NCBI GenBank assembly: GCA_031002005.1
Contig: CM061914.1
Span: forward strand, 190,544,685 to 190,608,684
Direction: 5' to 3'
Length of the DNA: 64,000 bases
Origin: Vandiemenella viatica
Taxonomy: Eukaryota; Arthropoda; Insecta; Orthoptera; Morabidae
Shown: positions 1 to 11,304 of the stretch, one piece after another
Position numbering within the stretch: position 1 is the stretch's first letter
Layout of the letters: each line of letters starts with the position of its first letter
Translations under genes and position numbers: made by a program
The notes under the pieces: model-generated
Seen by the model: the letters and a program-made list of their open reading frames with translations, nothing else
Database searches by the model: none
What the model was told of the DNA's origin: nothing

Positions 1-156
1 ACCTTCATGTTATGGTACTACAATGCCTTGCTACAGCCGTTTATCTTCATGTAACTGCATCATCTAGGTTTTGCTCTTCCAGTATATTCCCGGTATGTAA
101 AATTTAATTTTTGCTCGATTTTTCTCATGAGACTAAACAATTATGGACTTTTTTGT

Positions 157-243
157 TTCTTGTTTTTGTCTTTGTTTTTGTTTTTTGTTTGTTTGTTTTT
201 TTTTTTGTTTTTTGTTTGTTTGTTTTGGTTTTTTTTTTTTTTT
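157..243 (+). repeat. T-rich low-complexity tract (TTTG/T runs)
   Basis: Long T runs and TTTG units lie about 55 bp upstream of the first visible acceptor. They act at best as an extended polypyrimidine region. Confidence 0.8.
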
Positions 244-297
244 AAAAAAGGAGATAAATTTTGTAGTGATTGAGGTGTAAGTTTTTTATGGTGGCAG

Positions 298-560
298 GTG
301 ACTGGTGATCACTTATGGCAGCTGCATCACCACCATGCACACCAGCACCAGATGCAGAACCACCACCAACAGAGGCAGCAGCGGGCCGCCGGGCGCCCCA
401 CCCCCCGCCAGAACGGCACCTTGCAGCACCTGGGCGGCGTCGGCGAGGACGGAGACGAGTATGCCGGGCTCATGAGTCAGCGGGAGCGACACTGGCTGCT
501 CGGCATCCAGATGCTGCAGCTCAACTCGGGAAGCCGCACATCGACGACTACTACTACACT
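298..560 (+). CDS. Patr-1: PAT1/PATL1 homologue, first visible coding exon (internal, frameshifted)
   Basis: This is an internal exon of a PAT1-family mRNA decapping activator, which bridges the Lsm1-7 ring, the DDX6 helicase and the Dcp1-Dcp2 complex in cytoplasmic P-bodies. An acceptor AG at 296-297 precedes codon 1 in phase 0, and a GTAAGT donor begins at 561. The exon opens with a His/Gln-rich stretch and then shows the family signature: a YAGLM-S-QRE block, IQMLQLN, and K-P-H-IDDYYYT at the 3' end. The last 10 codons are in the +1 frame relative to the rest. The G run at 528-530 is one base short, and the exon is 263 bp where 264 would keep phase 0. Earlier exons lie left of the window. 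Homology is by recalled alignment to human PATL1. Confidence 0.9.
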
Positions 561-668
561 GTAAGTTCGCGTAAGCTGGGAATGCATTGAATGTTATAGC
601 AAATGGATAATGATGACATTGAGACTGCCATTAAGCACGGAAAATAAGATAGGATAAGTGAAAATAAA

Positions 669-2077
669 CCATCACTTCCCACAGATGAAGGCAGGAGGGG
701 AGAGCGAACACAAAAAAACCACACTTCAGTGTTTCAGTTATTAGCCTTAATCTTGCAGAAAGTGAGACGTATGGCATGGGGAAGATGTGTATATGTTACC
801 AAAAACCCTCATTGAGCGGAAAAAAAACCCATCCCAACCACAACATGTTGTGGTTTCTTGAAAATGGCCACAACACATTGTAGCTTGTCGGTATATTACT
901 CTTTGTGTTTACGACGAATCGGTCCAGGCTGCAATTTAATGAATATGGTTCTTCTTACCCATCGCGTTACAAGGCTCCGAAAGAAAAATGAATCTTCATG
1001 TGTGGAGAATGTGACTTGGACCAAACGCTAATTTCGCGTGGTGACTAGTTTGAGTTGAGTTGTAATTGCCTTAATGCGAATAATGTGTTTTTTTGCTCAG
1101 TGACCATTTTCTTTCTTTGAGCCTAACATATACATCAGTATCTACCATATGAATCATTCAGTGATGAAACAAGAGGGTAGAGAAGTGATAGAACTGGTGG
1201 AAGGGGGAGTTTACCATCAGTCGAGGTAAACTAAAAAACTAAAATTTTGAACTTAAAAGAGTAATATATATTGACTATAAATTTATAAAATTGTCAGAAG
1301 CTTCCTAATGGGTGTTTGGCTTAGGTGTGACCAGGGGTATGTCTGATATCCTGATAGGCCAGTTCCCATCTACTGAGTTCCAAGGAGGTAGTGATGTCTG
1401 TAAAAACTGACAGCTCTAACTGTAAGACAGTTGTTATGGTCATTAGAATCATGTGAGCCTGCACGAGCTGCCACTGTCAGCAGTATGAACTTTTTGCCTG
1501 TGGCCATTCATCCAGAAGGACACTTGTTGAGTGGTTAGACCGATGGTGGGAGGCAGTGCAGTGAAGTTGGTGAATTAGGCGAGTTGTAGCACACGGGGCG
1601 TATCCAATAATGGGAAAGGATCTTCCTGTGATAGGATTAGAATAAGCACGGGTGGTTGGAACCATGCTGCATGGTTTGCAGTGTGGTCTATTTCACGGGA
1701 AAGACCCGTGCAGAAGTCTAGGAGAACTAGAAGGTAAGTGCTTTTGGACCAAGATGTTCGGATTAAGTCTGCTGAATAGTGTGGAGGCAGTGGGTAGGAT
1801 TTTGAGAAGGATATGCATTTTGGGGAAGGGTCACGGGAAGTCATGCCCACAGGGAAGGATTTGGTTAATGGATTCCATGCCGGGAGAGAACTGGGTGATG
1901 GATGTAGGTCTACGGTAAGATTCAGGAGAGGCAGAATGGGAATTGTGGTGACAGCACGAGGGATTTGCTTATCCACAAGATCGGGGGAGGGGGCAGGAAA
2001 TGAGAGCTTGGGATAGTTTTTTTTTGTTTTATCGTGTTCGTCTCACCCTGCTGCCTTCATTTGTGTTAAGTGATTGG
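669..2077. mobile_element. Candidate foldback/TIR element in PAT1 intron (GAAGGCAGGAGGG family)
   Basis: The left end (from CCATCACTT at 669, then an ATGAAGGCAG motif) is mirrored by the right end near 2010-2077 (CTGCCTTCAT, then AAGTGATTGG). This gives inverted ends of about 50 bp with moderate identity. The interior at 1318-1440 resembles the arm of the larger foldback at 5569-6661. Either this is one 1.4-kb element, or it is two separately inserted ends of one family. Confidence 0.5.
1318..1445 (+). repeat. Diverged half-copy of the 5569-6661 foldback arm
   Basis: Order and wording match 5945-6070: a GGATGTCT-like start, CCCAyCTGCGGAGTTC-like centre, GGAGGTAGTG, GCTCTrACTG, then CAGTTrTTAwGGTCA. 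About 70-75% identity by eye. Confidence 0.6.
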
Positions 2078-2838
2078 TTATTATTCCCTATTCTATATTG
2101 TTTTCAATTTTCATACAGTAATACTAATGTTGGACCACACTAAACGCAGTTTTAGCCAGGGAATCGGTGCAATATTTTGCAACGCCATTATTAATGACGT
2201 TAGGTGTTGCGCGGTAGCTCTGGTGGCAGTCTCAGTTTTCGCATCAAAGGGATTTAGCGCGGTTTCATGGCATTGTTGGGGCCATACAAGCATTCCATAT
2301 TGTTAATGCGGCAAGTACTAGTTTTGAAACGAGATGATAATAACTATTTTGGATTAAGATGTGTCAGTCTCATGGTAACCCACTTGTACTGGTAGGCCAG
2401 TTTGCAATGCCAAAATCAGAGTAATAGGTGCTAATCTTGAGTGCTGTTATAACATCAAATGTAAAACAGAAATTGAAGTTCCTGTCAAGTATGGGAACAT
2501 ATCTGCCAACAGGTGGTCAAGGTATTGGGTGAATACTTTTCTTATTTAAGCATTTCTCAGATGGATAATAGATTTACCGTCAGAATGTAGGAAGGAAGGC
2601 ATTTGTTGCAATTAAGATCACCAATTGAAAGGAAACAATTGATGTGCTTAAAAAGGGCAAGGTAATAGTTGTTTTTACTGTTTATATTGTGGAAAAGTTA
2701 CGAGGTTTTGAAATGATTTGTGCGTAGTCTGTGTCATATAACTAAACTTCTCTGTATAGTTTTGTTTTGAGATGGATTATTTGTATGGGGAAATTGTAAT
2801 TGTGGAAATGAGATTGTGATGTCATTGGCTCTTTGCAG

Positions 2839-3006
2839 GTATTTGTGTCACGGCAGTCGAAGGGAGCTTCGACTGCAGCTCAGCAACAGCAGCAGCTGCT
2901 GCAGAGGCAGCGAGAGCGCAGGGACAGTCAGCGCTCGGAGGGTGGCCAGACTGCACCACGGATATACACCCCCGCACAGTTCGAAAATTCGCTCGGCAAA
3001 TTACAG
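2839..3006 (+). CDS. Patr-1: PAT1/PATL1 homologue, exon 2 of the visible set
   Basis: This 168-bp exon (56 codons, phase 0 at both ends) lies between an acceptor ending CTTTGCAG and a GTGATT donor. It starts V-F-V-S-R-Q, which continues the DDYYYT end of the previous exon. A Gln-rich and Arg-rich low-complexity linker follows, made of CAG/CAA codons. It finishes with a TPAQFENSLGKLQ segment matching the conserved PATL1 block that reads QFEGSLGKL in human. The linker is the variable part of the family; the terminal block is conserved and supports the splice sites chosen. Confidence 0.9.
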
Positions 3007-3357
3007 GTGATTGGTAGTAAGTGCTGTGTTGCAGTAGTTAATGGAGTTAAGATCTTAGGCAAATTACCAAAAAAAATAATCTTCATATCTAATGCATTTC
3101 ATTTAATAAATATAATTTCACTTGTGTGCATACAAGCTCGTGCGTGTCAGATATCTATTGTCTTCATTTACTAAAACCCCCATCTAAAGCTGTAGGAACT
3201 TAGCTTTATTGAATGCATTTCTTGTCACATTGAATGTGCCACGTAAGTTATATAATTCCCTTCTTGTCTGTATGAAAATACATAAGTCTAATTCCTCGGT
3301 AGTCCGAACTTAGATAAAATAGTGATAAAATCGTATTACCTGAATTTTTTTTAGTTT

Positions 3358-3492
3358 AATTTGTGATGGGTCGCATGTACTTTTTGTATTTGTGATGGAG
3401 CGCATTCGCTGGTAGCAATTTTCCTACACACCCATTTCCCCCGCCCCTTTTCTGTACCCATCACTTTTGCCCTCTACAACTTTCAACTTTAA
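3358..3492 (-). mobile_element. LINE-A 3'-end fragment in PAT1 intron
   Basis: On the - strand this has the shared LINE-A 3' tail: a GGGCAAAAGT block, a G-run, AAATGGGTGTGTAGG, then a GCTCCATC end. The same tail recurs at 21.3, 26.8, 30.7, 35.3 and 44.4 kb. Only the 3' end is present. Confidence 0.65.
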
Positions 3493-4051
3493 AAAATATC
3501 ATATAACAGGCTTCTATGAACTGACTTTAAAGCTGAATCTAATTCATTTGCAAAAAATTATTTTGAAGTGTAATTTTACACACGTCATTGCCTTTTTGAC
3601 AGTTGAAAAAAGTCTGATAAAGCCAGAAAATATACTATACATTAAGCTTAAGAGCTCCATTGTTGCCCAAATGATTCATTGCAACAAATACACTAAACGG
3701 TAAATAAATACGATTGTTCAATATTTTTTGTCATACAGTAAGTCTTCGGGTATGCACATCTTTCTCTCCAAATGGCCAATTCCTCTCTACACAGATAAGG
3801 TTCTCAACAAAAAAAATGTACAATTGCGTTAATCTCATGCTTTGTGTACTTGTTGCAGCCCTCCATCCTTCAACTTTGGTAGATGATGTGCTATTTTCCA
3901 CATCCTATGTTATTTACATTGCCTGAAAAACAGTTTCCCGTTCCTTAGAACTAAATAGTGTATGTATTGATACACTGAAAGTTTAAAGTTGAATAAATGT
4001 GTGGTACATTAATTCAGCTCCAATATCTGTATGCGTGGCACATTATTTCAG

Positions 4052-4183
4052 GTTGGTAGTGTCACAGCACCACGCAAGATAATAGATATGGATGTAGTCA
4101 ATACTGATGTCATAGACATCATGCCTCCTTCACAGCAGAAGGATTCAAGGAAGGCCAAGCAGCTGCTTTTGGAAATAGAGAGG
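4052..4183 (+). CDS. Patr-1: PAT1/PATL1 homologue, exon 3 of the visible set
   Basis: This 132-bp exon (44 codons, phase 0) has acceptor TTATTTCAG and donor GTAAGT. It encodes a VGSVTAPRKIID segment, corresponding to the PATL1 block that reads VSSVNNPRKMID in human. An acidic and hydrophobic stretch follows, then a basic helix ending LLLEIER, which corresponds to the LVIIEKTY helix at the start of the C-terminal PAT1 domain. Position, order and phase fit the neighbouring exons exactly. Confidence 0.9.
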
Positions 4184-4785
4184 GTAAGTCTCGCCAGTGG
4201 CTCCATTCGTATTTTTGATGTATTGTGTATTTGGGGGAAATTTATTTCAGCTGCGATTTTTCTCTCACTTGCTCACAGATGTTAATGATTTTCATGATGT
4301 CATAATACATCAGGATACTTTGAAACAAAACCAGTGCAAGTTTCTTGATATGCTGAGAGTTCCATTTGCAGATTGTGGATTTAATTGCTTTCGGTATATA
4401 ATGAAGATAAAGATTTTTAAAAAATTTTGATATAACTGGATAAAAATTATTTTTGAAGAAAGTTTTTTATCCATTTTTCCAAAAGTTTTTCTCATGTTGC
4501 ATATAAATCAGTGCAATCAGAATTCAGCTGGCAAAAAAAAAAATTTTTATTAGGTCTCAGAAAATTTACAAGAATTTTTTTAAAAATTTCTTGTAACAAA
4601 TTTATTGTTTAATATGATTTTCTGTTAAAAAAATTTGTTTGTTGAGGTATCAAATTTCCTAAGATTATTCACTTAGTTATTTCCATAAACTTCAGAAAGA
4701 TGACTATAGCTTACATAAATATCTTCGAAGACTTCATACCACTGAAAATTTTGATTGATTTTTGGATCATTAATTTAGGAAATAA

Positions 4786-5171
4786 GGGACCGTGCACAAA
4801 CTACGTCGCTCGGTCCAGGGGGGGGGGGTTAGCTGGAAAGCTACGCTGGGCTACGTGGGGGGAGGGGGGGGGGTCCGAGCCAGGCCACGTAGCTTTCCTT
4901 TCATAACATTTTTCACAGTTAAAATAAGGAACTGAACTCACAACAGCATGTGAATATTTATTTTCCTCAGTTAATTATCTCCGTATGTAATTTACAACAG
5001 TCTGACAAGAGAAAACAGTACAAAATGTCTTCTGGAATCAAAACGGAATAAAGCTACGTGCTACGTGGGGGGAGGGGGGGGGGGTAGAGGCAAAAGCCAC
5101 GTAGGACTACGTGGGGGGGAGGGGGGTTCACAGGAGGCCAAAATGGAGCTACGTGGTTTATGCACGCTCCC
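4786..5171. mobile_element. G-rich PIF/Harbinger-like MITE, copy 1 (PAT1 intron 3)
   Basis: Terminal inverted repeats begin GGGACCGTGCACAAACTACG on the left and, read from the right end, GGGAGCGTGCATAAACCACG. The element is flanked by TAA on both sides (4783-4785 and 5172-5174), the 3-bp TWA-type target duplication of PIF/Harbinger elements. The interior holds several CTACGTGGGGGG blocks and no coding sequence. Related copies are at 12794, 27107 and 41661. Confidence 0.75.
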
Positions 5172-5568
5172 TAAACGGGAGTTTGATTTTTTAAATGATT
5201 TTTTCAAAAAAAGCCTGTACAGAGTGGGATAAAAAGAAAACTCCATACATTTTTAATGTCCGTGCTTTGTGTTGAAGATTGTGTAAATAATTTTTTTTCC
5301 CGTTCCTTCTAAACACTCTATAAATATTTTCCACCTCACCCTCATGAATTTTTCAAATAAAATATTTCCTAAAATACTATGTCTTTAAGAATAAATTAAA
5401 GGCTGCATTTCATTTTGCATAAAGGTGTGTAATGAGACAACTTTTTTTTTATACATATACATGTTTGGAAAAGTCTTGTAACGTCTGAAATACATGAATG
5501 CTGGTATAATAATCTTTGGCTTTATTAATATAAGTAACAATGAAAGGAAAGAAATGCCATGAGGCAAT

Positions 5569-6661
5569 ATTTATATGGAAAGACAGATGAAACACACCCA
5601 ACACTCACCAAAGTTGAAGGGAGGAGGGCAGCAGCAATACGAAACAACAAAGAAACAAAGAAAATGCAATATTTTGGGCAAAACCCTTCAAGTCAACAGA
5701 TGTAAGTGGCTGGGCTTGAGCAAGACTTGCGTTCGACGCAGCCACTCATAGAATGCAGTAGACCGTCGATGGCGGTGGGGGGAGCAACGATAATATGACC
5801 GCGAGTGTACTTCATAAGAAAGATTAAAATGGTTGAAAAAATAATAGTAACAAAACATATAAATAAATAAATAAAAATAAAGTTGTTAAAATATGAATCT
5901 ATTATGCTGGCTAGGGTGAGGATGGAAGATATTAACAGAAATTAAGGCGGGGGGATGTCTAGTCTGCAGGATGTGTTGATAAGCCATTTCCCACCTGCGG
6001 AGTTCAGATTGGGAGGTAGTGTCTGGAAGTACTCTAATGGCTCTGACTGTGAAGCAGTTATTAAGGTCACGGATGTTGAGTTTGTTTACTCCCAAAACCT
6101 GGGCCTCCCTGTTGCTCACCATGCCAGTACCCACAACACCCGTGACCTTAATAACTGCTTCACAGTCAGAGCCATTAGAGTACTTCCAGACACTACCTCC
6201 CAATCTGAAACTCCACAGGTGGGAATTGACATATCAACACATCCTGCAGACTAGACATCCCCCAGGCGTTAATTTCCGTTAATATCTTCCATCCTCACCC
6301 TATACACCCATCACTAGCCAGCACAATAGATTCATATTTTTTTCAAAAAATTTCAATTATATTTTTATTTATTTATATTTTTTATTACTATTATATTTTT
6401 CCTACCATTTTAACCTTTCTTATGAAGTATAGTTGCGGTCATATTTTCTCCCCCCAACACCTCCGACGGTCTGTTGCATTCTATGAGTGGGCATTGAATG
6501 CAAGTCTTGCTCAAGCCCAGCCACTTACATCTGTTGACTTAAAGAAGGGTTTTGCCTGAAATACTGTATTTTCTTTGTTTTTGTGTTTTGTGTTACTGCT
6601 GTCCTGCTTCCTTCAACTTTGGTGAGTGTTGGGTGTGTTTAATCTGTCTTTCCATATAAAT
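5569..6661. mobile_element. Large foldback element (about 1.1-kb imperfect palindrome) in PAT1 intron 3
   Basis: The left arm 5569-6072 and right arm 6140-6661 are reverse complements over about 500 bp with a loop of about 67 bp. The outer ends read ATTTATATGGAAAGAC and GTCTTTCCATATAAAT. Matching landmarks include GTAAGTGGCTGGGCTTGAGC and its complement, and CAGTTATTAAGGTCAC at the loop. Some indels separate the arms. No transposase is present. It would form a very long hairpin in the PAT1 pre-mRNA. Confidence 0.85.
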
Positions 6662-6830
6662 TTTGGCTTTGTTAATTGTTATTTAGGCACAAATTTGGGC
6701 TGTAAACTAAACACTGGGAACTCTGGTCATCTTGGTTTCTTGCAATAAACACGGGAATAGTTTCCTATGCAGCCATTCACCAGTTCCATTTAAGTGAGAG
6801 AGTTGTGATGGGGATGATGTGTGTTTACAG

Positions 6831-6989
6831 CTGTACCTGCTGCTGTTACAAGTGGAGGACCTCGAGAGTGACATACCCGAGGTACGGACTGGAGTCACAG
6901 AAGACCGCGACGCACTGTTGCAGAAGATGGTGAATGCTCTTCTGCCGGAGGATCGGCTCGTCAGCGTGCTCTGCGTTCGCAAAGGCAAG
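6831..6989 (+). CDS. Patr-1: PAT1/PATL1 homologue, exon 4 of the visible set (PAT1 C-terminal domain)
   Basis: This 159-bp exon (53 codons, phase 0) has acceptor GTGTTTACAG and donor GTTAGT. It begins LYLLLLQVEDLE, which aligns with the YSLLLDVEDYE helix of the alpha-alpha superhelical C-terminal domain of PATL1. It ends with SVLCVRKGK, matching the family's highly conserved QIMCIRKGK. In the family this domain binds Lsm1-7 and Dcp2. The intervening 25 or so residues are acidic and divergent. Confidence 0.92.
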
Positions 6990-8442
6990 GTTAGTTTTAT
7001 TAGTGGGCCAAGCATTTGTCAGAATAGTTTAGAATAAAAATTGCGTATTTCTAATCGTCATTTCACTTTTAACTTTTATTTTCATCAAAATTCTCATACG
7101 CATGAGTGTAAAGAGAAAAAGATTTATCACGTGTTCTTGTAAGTTAAATAGGAGATTATGTAAGTAGGGTATTAATAATTGCTTATATGGAGAAATATTC
7201 TGTGGCAAGATTCAAGGTGGTGTCTGAATGTGTAAATGCTCAGAACTGTATTCACTGATTGAATGATTCACCTCTCCCACACGGGAAAGACATACATAAT
7301 TATACGGACCTGTAGCATGAATGGATGACTTGAGACTGATCAAGAAATCTTCCACATCTATGGACCTCAAGAAACCAAAACCCAAAAGGACCTCGCAGAA
7401 ATCAAACTAGACCGACTGACATCTACAGAGAGTATATGTATATAAAGATTTGTCTCGTCTAAGTTGACAACTAACAATGACCACTAAGATTGCAACAGCA
7501 AGAAATCTGAAACTCAGAAATGCTATGGACACGAGATACGTCAAGCCCAGAGCGATAAGGTGAGGAGATATTTGGCAAGATAAGGACAATGCAAATTAAT
7601 GGTCTTAATTAGTTCTCGGTGAACTAAATGATAAAATAATAATAAAAAGACTACTTATGACTCCAGTGCCTGCCTTTATTTCCGAATGTAGCTTGCTTGA
7701 AATACTGTATAATGTGTAAAGAATTACACTATTCATTTCATCCACTGCATCTGTCATCAAAACATGACAACAAAAATTATTTTCAGCAAATTGTGGTTTC
7801 TACATTAAAAATTATTTTCACCTAAACCAATCTCCCTTCTGTGAGTCCTTTTTAGAAATATTTTTTCTCTTTGTATTGGCGTATTTGGTCTGACCTGTCC
7901 TTCTGTTCTTTTTCTTTTCAGCATTAAGATTTGTATTCACGCTTTGATCAGTGTTCTGCGTTGGCCACAAGTTGTATCTGCAGATTAAATTCAGTGTGCA
8001 GGTATTCACCTGCAGAATAAGTTGCAGTACTTTGCATTACTGCAGTATTTACCAAGTCTTTCCAGTAGAAACGTCATGTGCTTTTAACAAAATCACATTT
8101 TCTCTATATGTTCACTGTAATGCTTGTTGTATATCTTTTTACGAAACGCAAAAAGGAAACGATATAAAGATAAGAGAGAAACAAGTCACTGCTCATCAAT
8201 TCAGCTTCATAAGTTCTTGGAGATAAAATCAAGAGTAAAATGGAGCTGTATCAGAGAGTCTAATGAGGAATGTTTCAGAAAGCAACTGAGTAACTGTGAT
8301 TAATGAAAGTATTGCAGAGATCCAATTAAATTTTCTCAAATTTTGTGGCTGTGCTTTAACAGCATAACACAGAAAAATTGCAACCACAGGCCAGTACTTA
8401 GGTCTTTGACACAGTACACTGAGCTAACATAAAGTACTACGT
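6990..8442 (+). other. Intron sequence, nothing recognised
   Basis: First part of PAT1 intron 4. AT-rich, no coding potential, no terminal repeats or tails that I recognise. Confidence 0.5.
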
Positions 8443-8782
8443 TGGGGGTGGCCTACCCAAATGATATTGTGGGCCGCATATAATATATATATCCTCATGT
8501 TAGATTTATACCCACCATAGACATTTTTTTGGAGTAAAAAATTGAAACATAATGAGTTATTATTATTGTGTTTCCTATTATTCTTACATTTAAACATAGA
8601 TAATATAATAATAATGCTACTTATAAGTTAGACAGATAATTTTTGAGTATATGGATGCACAAATGTATTTTTGAAATACTTTCACTACTTTGGCCATTAT
8701 AAAATATATATATTTGTAAAAGTATTATGAATCTTGCGGGCTGGAAAAATGTTCTAGGCGGGCCGCGGTTTGGCCACCCCTG
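8443..8782. mobile_element. hAT-like MITE (GGGGTGGCC termini) in PAT1 intron 4, copy 1
   Basis: The left end reads TGGGGGTGGCCTACCC and the right end CGGTTTGGCCACCCCTG, a hAT-style CAGGGGTGGCC terminus. Flanks TACTACGT and TAGTATGT agree at 6 of 8 positions, consistent with an aged 8-bp target duplication. The interior closely matches 37894-38072 plus 39076-39315, and 54948-55408 in the opposite orientation. Confidence 0.75.
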
Positions 8783-10244
8783 TAGTATGTTACATTATCC
8801 GGAAAAATTTTTGATTCGAAACACCTTTGAAAGGTAGCTGCGTTTCTTGTGTTTTGAAGCCAATGGAGAAGGGTAGTAGTTTTAGAAATATATAGTCCTT
8901 AATTTCAAACTTTCCTTCGGCAATGATCAAGATGGCCAAAGATTGCTTAGAAGTGTTTTTTGATTGATTTTTATGATTATAGATTTGTACAGGAAAATTA
9001 TGGGTATTGAAAGAAACTAGAATTAATAAGTAATCCCTCAGGATAAATTTTTTTAATAGGGTTAACAATGAATGAAGATTTGAAAGGGAAAGTTTAGATT
9101 TTGGGTTTTTAGTCTCTGTTTAATTTTCTTGGGTAAACAAAGCCGTATGTCAAGGATAGTATAACAACAAAAATTGTTTATAATATTCAGATCCATGCCA
9201 CGTCAAAATTTTTGGAAATGGCTAAAACATTTGTCAAAGTCGGAAGGGTGGTTTTGTCCAGAAACACCAACTGTAGGCTAGAAATTCCATGAGAAATGGG
9301 GCTGTCCCAGCAAAAGGTTTTTAAGGAACAGAGGGGTACCCTCTGTACGCATTGTCTTGTAAGAAATTGAACAAGTGTGTGTCGCATTGCAGTAAGTGTT
9401 GCAGGGAAGGAGAGAATGATACAAAGCAAGGCTAGGAATTTATAGGTGAATGACAGCCATGTTAACTTGCCAGACAATGTGATTTTTCACTTAGTTTTTG
9501 AGAGGGAATTTTAACTTACACTTTCCATTTATCAGCAGTATTTAAAACTAACTTTGGGGGCTATTTATGAATTTGACATAAGTGAGCGATTGATGTACAG
9601 CATGTTAATATATGGAAAGTAACCTGTTTCTTCATATTAAAGGTTCAAATTCAATTGTATTTCAGAAATATGCTGTAAATTTTATCTCTGAGAGTGTTTT
9701 TATATCACAAATAAATAATCTGAACTTAAGAATGTGTTTTGGAATTCAATTGTGAATACTTTATAGTTTAAAGTCTATTATAGTAAAGTATCTTAAAGAG
9801 TTGGAAACCACATGTAAAAGGAAGGTATTTCAAATTGAACTGCTAAATTTAGATAGAATTTCCTATAACACATGCATGGTCATAGATTGCAACCAAAAAA
9901 ATTTTGAAAGTTGAACAGCCAACTTTGTGGCGAAAGATGCGTTGTTGTAACTGGCAGAAATATTTCAGAAAGTTGGTGCAGTAGCAACAGCAGACAGATT
10001 CAAAGTTGTAATTGCCAAACAGTGACGTATGCTGTCATTTTCGTATAATAAACATTAAAGATTTGAATTGAATTCAGTATCGTGACTCAGTTGAGTACGA
10101 TTTATAAATGCGCTTTATTTCCATTTAGTATTTCATGATTTGATTCAGTTTTCTCATTTTAAGAAGAATGTGTTTACTGGATGCTGAGATGCAATGATAT
10201 CTTGTGCCTGGCCGATTTTAACTTGGATACACACTTCTTCGCAG
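8783..10244 (+). other. Intron sequence, nothing recognised
   Basis: Second part of PAT1 intron 4. AT-rich. A 96-codon frame on the - strand (9187-9477) resembles no family I know. Confidence 0.4.
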
Positions 10245-10460
10245 AAACTGGTGCTGCGGCTGCTGTCCCAGCTGGCGCCGTCATCTCCTCAGGCCGGGCA
10301 GCTGTGGGAGCGTCTGATGAGGGGCGTGGCCACGGTCGTGCGCCGGGACGCAGAGCCACTGTACCCTCAGTTTCGGCGCTGGCTGGACGCCCAGGATCGG
10401 CTGGAACCTCTTCTGGCTGTGGTGCGACACCCACCACGTAACTTCTGTCTTGGAAACAAG
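10245..10460 (+). CDS. Patr-1: PAT1/PATL1 homologue, exon 5 of the visible set (PAT1 C-terminal domain)
   Basis: This 216-bp exon (72 codons, phase 0) has acceptor TTCTTCGCAG and donor GTAATC. It starts KLVLRLLSQL, which follows RKGK in the previous exon and aligns with the family's KRMVARILPFL. It ends in N-F-C-L-G-N-K, which joins FALSAF in the last exon and reproduces the family's QNKFGLSLL block across the junction. An alternative donor at 10438 would break that block, so the donor at 10461 was chosen. The exon is strongly GC-rich compared with the AT-rich introns around it. Confidence 0.88.
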
Positions 10461-10559
10461 GTAATCTCCATTCAGTATACCTGTATGTTCTTAAAATATG
10501 TAGTATTGCAGATTTTTATATCTTAGTGTAAAAATTATTAAATGATATGAAAATTAAAT

Positions 10560-10622
10560 CCATCACTTGACACAGATGAAGGCAGGGGGGAAATGATGAA
10601 CGCATTTTACAATGGTAGAAAG
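10560..10622 (+). repeat. End fragment of the GAAGGCAGGAGGG foldback family
   Basis: Begins CATCACTTGACACAGATGAA followed by GGCAGGGGGG, the same terminal motif as at 669 and 12598. No matching opposite end is obvious. Confidence 0.55.
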
Positions 10623-10856
10623 CTTTATTCATGTACAAGGGCAAACATATGACAGAGGGGTGGTCTTTGTGATGGGGATGGATGAAGAAATAGACAATGG
10701 TTAACTGTTATCACTGAAAAGGTGATATAAAGTAATAAAATGAAGAAAATATAAGACAGTAATTTGGATCAGATTAAGATAGGTCTTGAGAGAGAGACAA
10801 ATATGTATATTAAAAATAAGTGATGGGATTACTGGTGAGGTTGTCGCATGACTAAT

Positions 10857-10935
10857 GTCATCATCATCCTTAACAGTTTCCAGCCTCTGGGCGGGTCTGC
10901 TTTATGCACAAGCCTCTCCATTTGTTTCTTTAACT
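10857..10935 (-). mobile_element. RTE-like LINE 3'-end fragment with (ATG)n-type tail
   Basis: Near-identical to 54677-54760, including the ATCATCATCC tail, the TTTCCAGCCTCTGG block and CACAAGCCTCTCCATTT. Read on the - strand this is the last part of a LINE ORF plus its short 3' tail. Confidence 0.6.
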
Positions 10936-10985
10936 AATGTATGATTCTTTAGCAATCATGACTAATGTATGATTACTAAATAATA

Positions 10986-11304
10986 AAGGAAAGGAAAATT
11001 AACCAACCACATATCAAAGAGGACAGCTGCGATGAGAGGGAACACTTATGCTGACAAACAAATACACAATACAAAATATTTCGGCATCTGCCTTCTTCGG
11101 TGGTAGAAAAATAGGCCATTGACTTCAATGAGTTATTGTGTGATGTTCGTTGTGTACACACGTACAGAGTCTAATGGCACGTTTTTCTACCACCAAAGAA
11201 GGCAGATGCCGAAATGTTTTGTATTGTGTATTTGTTTGTCAGCTAAGTGTTCCTTCTCATCGCAGCTGTCCTCTTTGGTATGTGGTTGGTTAATTTCCCT
11301 TTTA
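10986..11304. mobile_element. Inverted-repeat (foldback) element in PAT1 intron 5
   Basis: The left arm (10986-11112) and right arm (11182-11304) are reverse complements over about 120 bp around a loop of about 70 bp that also partly pairs. Shared blocks include GACAGCTGCGATGAGA, ACAAACAAATACACAATACA and GGCATCTGCCTTCTT. No coding sequence. Confidence 0.85.

Noticed and set aside
298..590. Alternative +3 frame through the first PAT1 exon (315-590) as a separate gene
   Set aside because: Only its last 10 codons match PAT1; the rest is a shadow. The pattern is explained by a one-base frameshift.
5886..6282. Several 87-105 codon frames at 5.9-6.3 kb
   Set aside because: They mirror each other across the palindrome and have no known motif.
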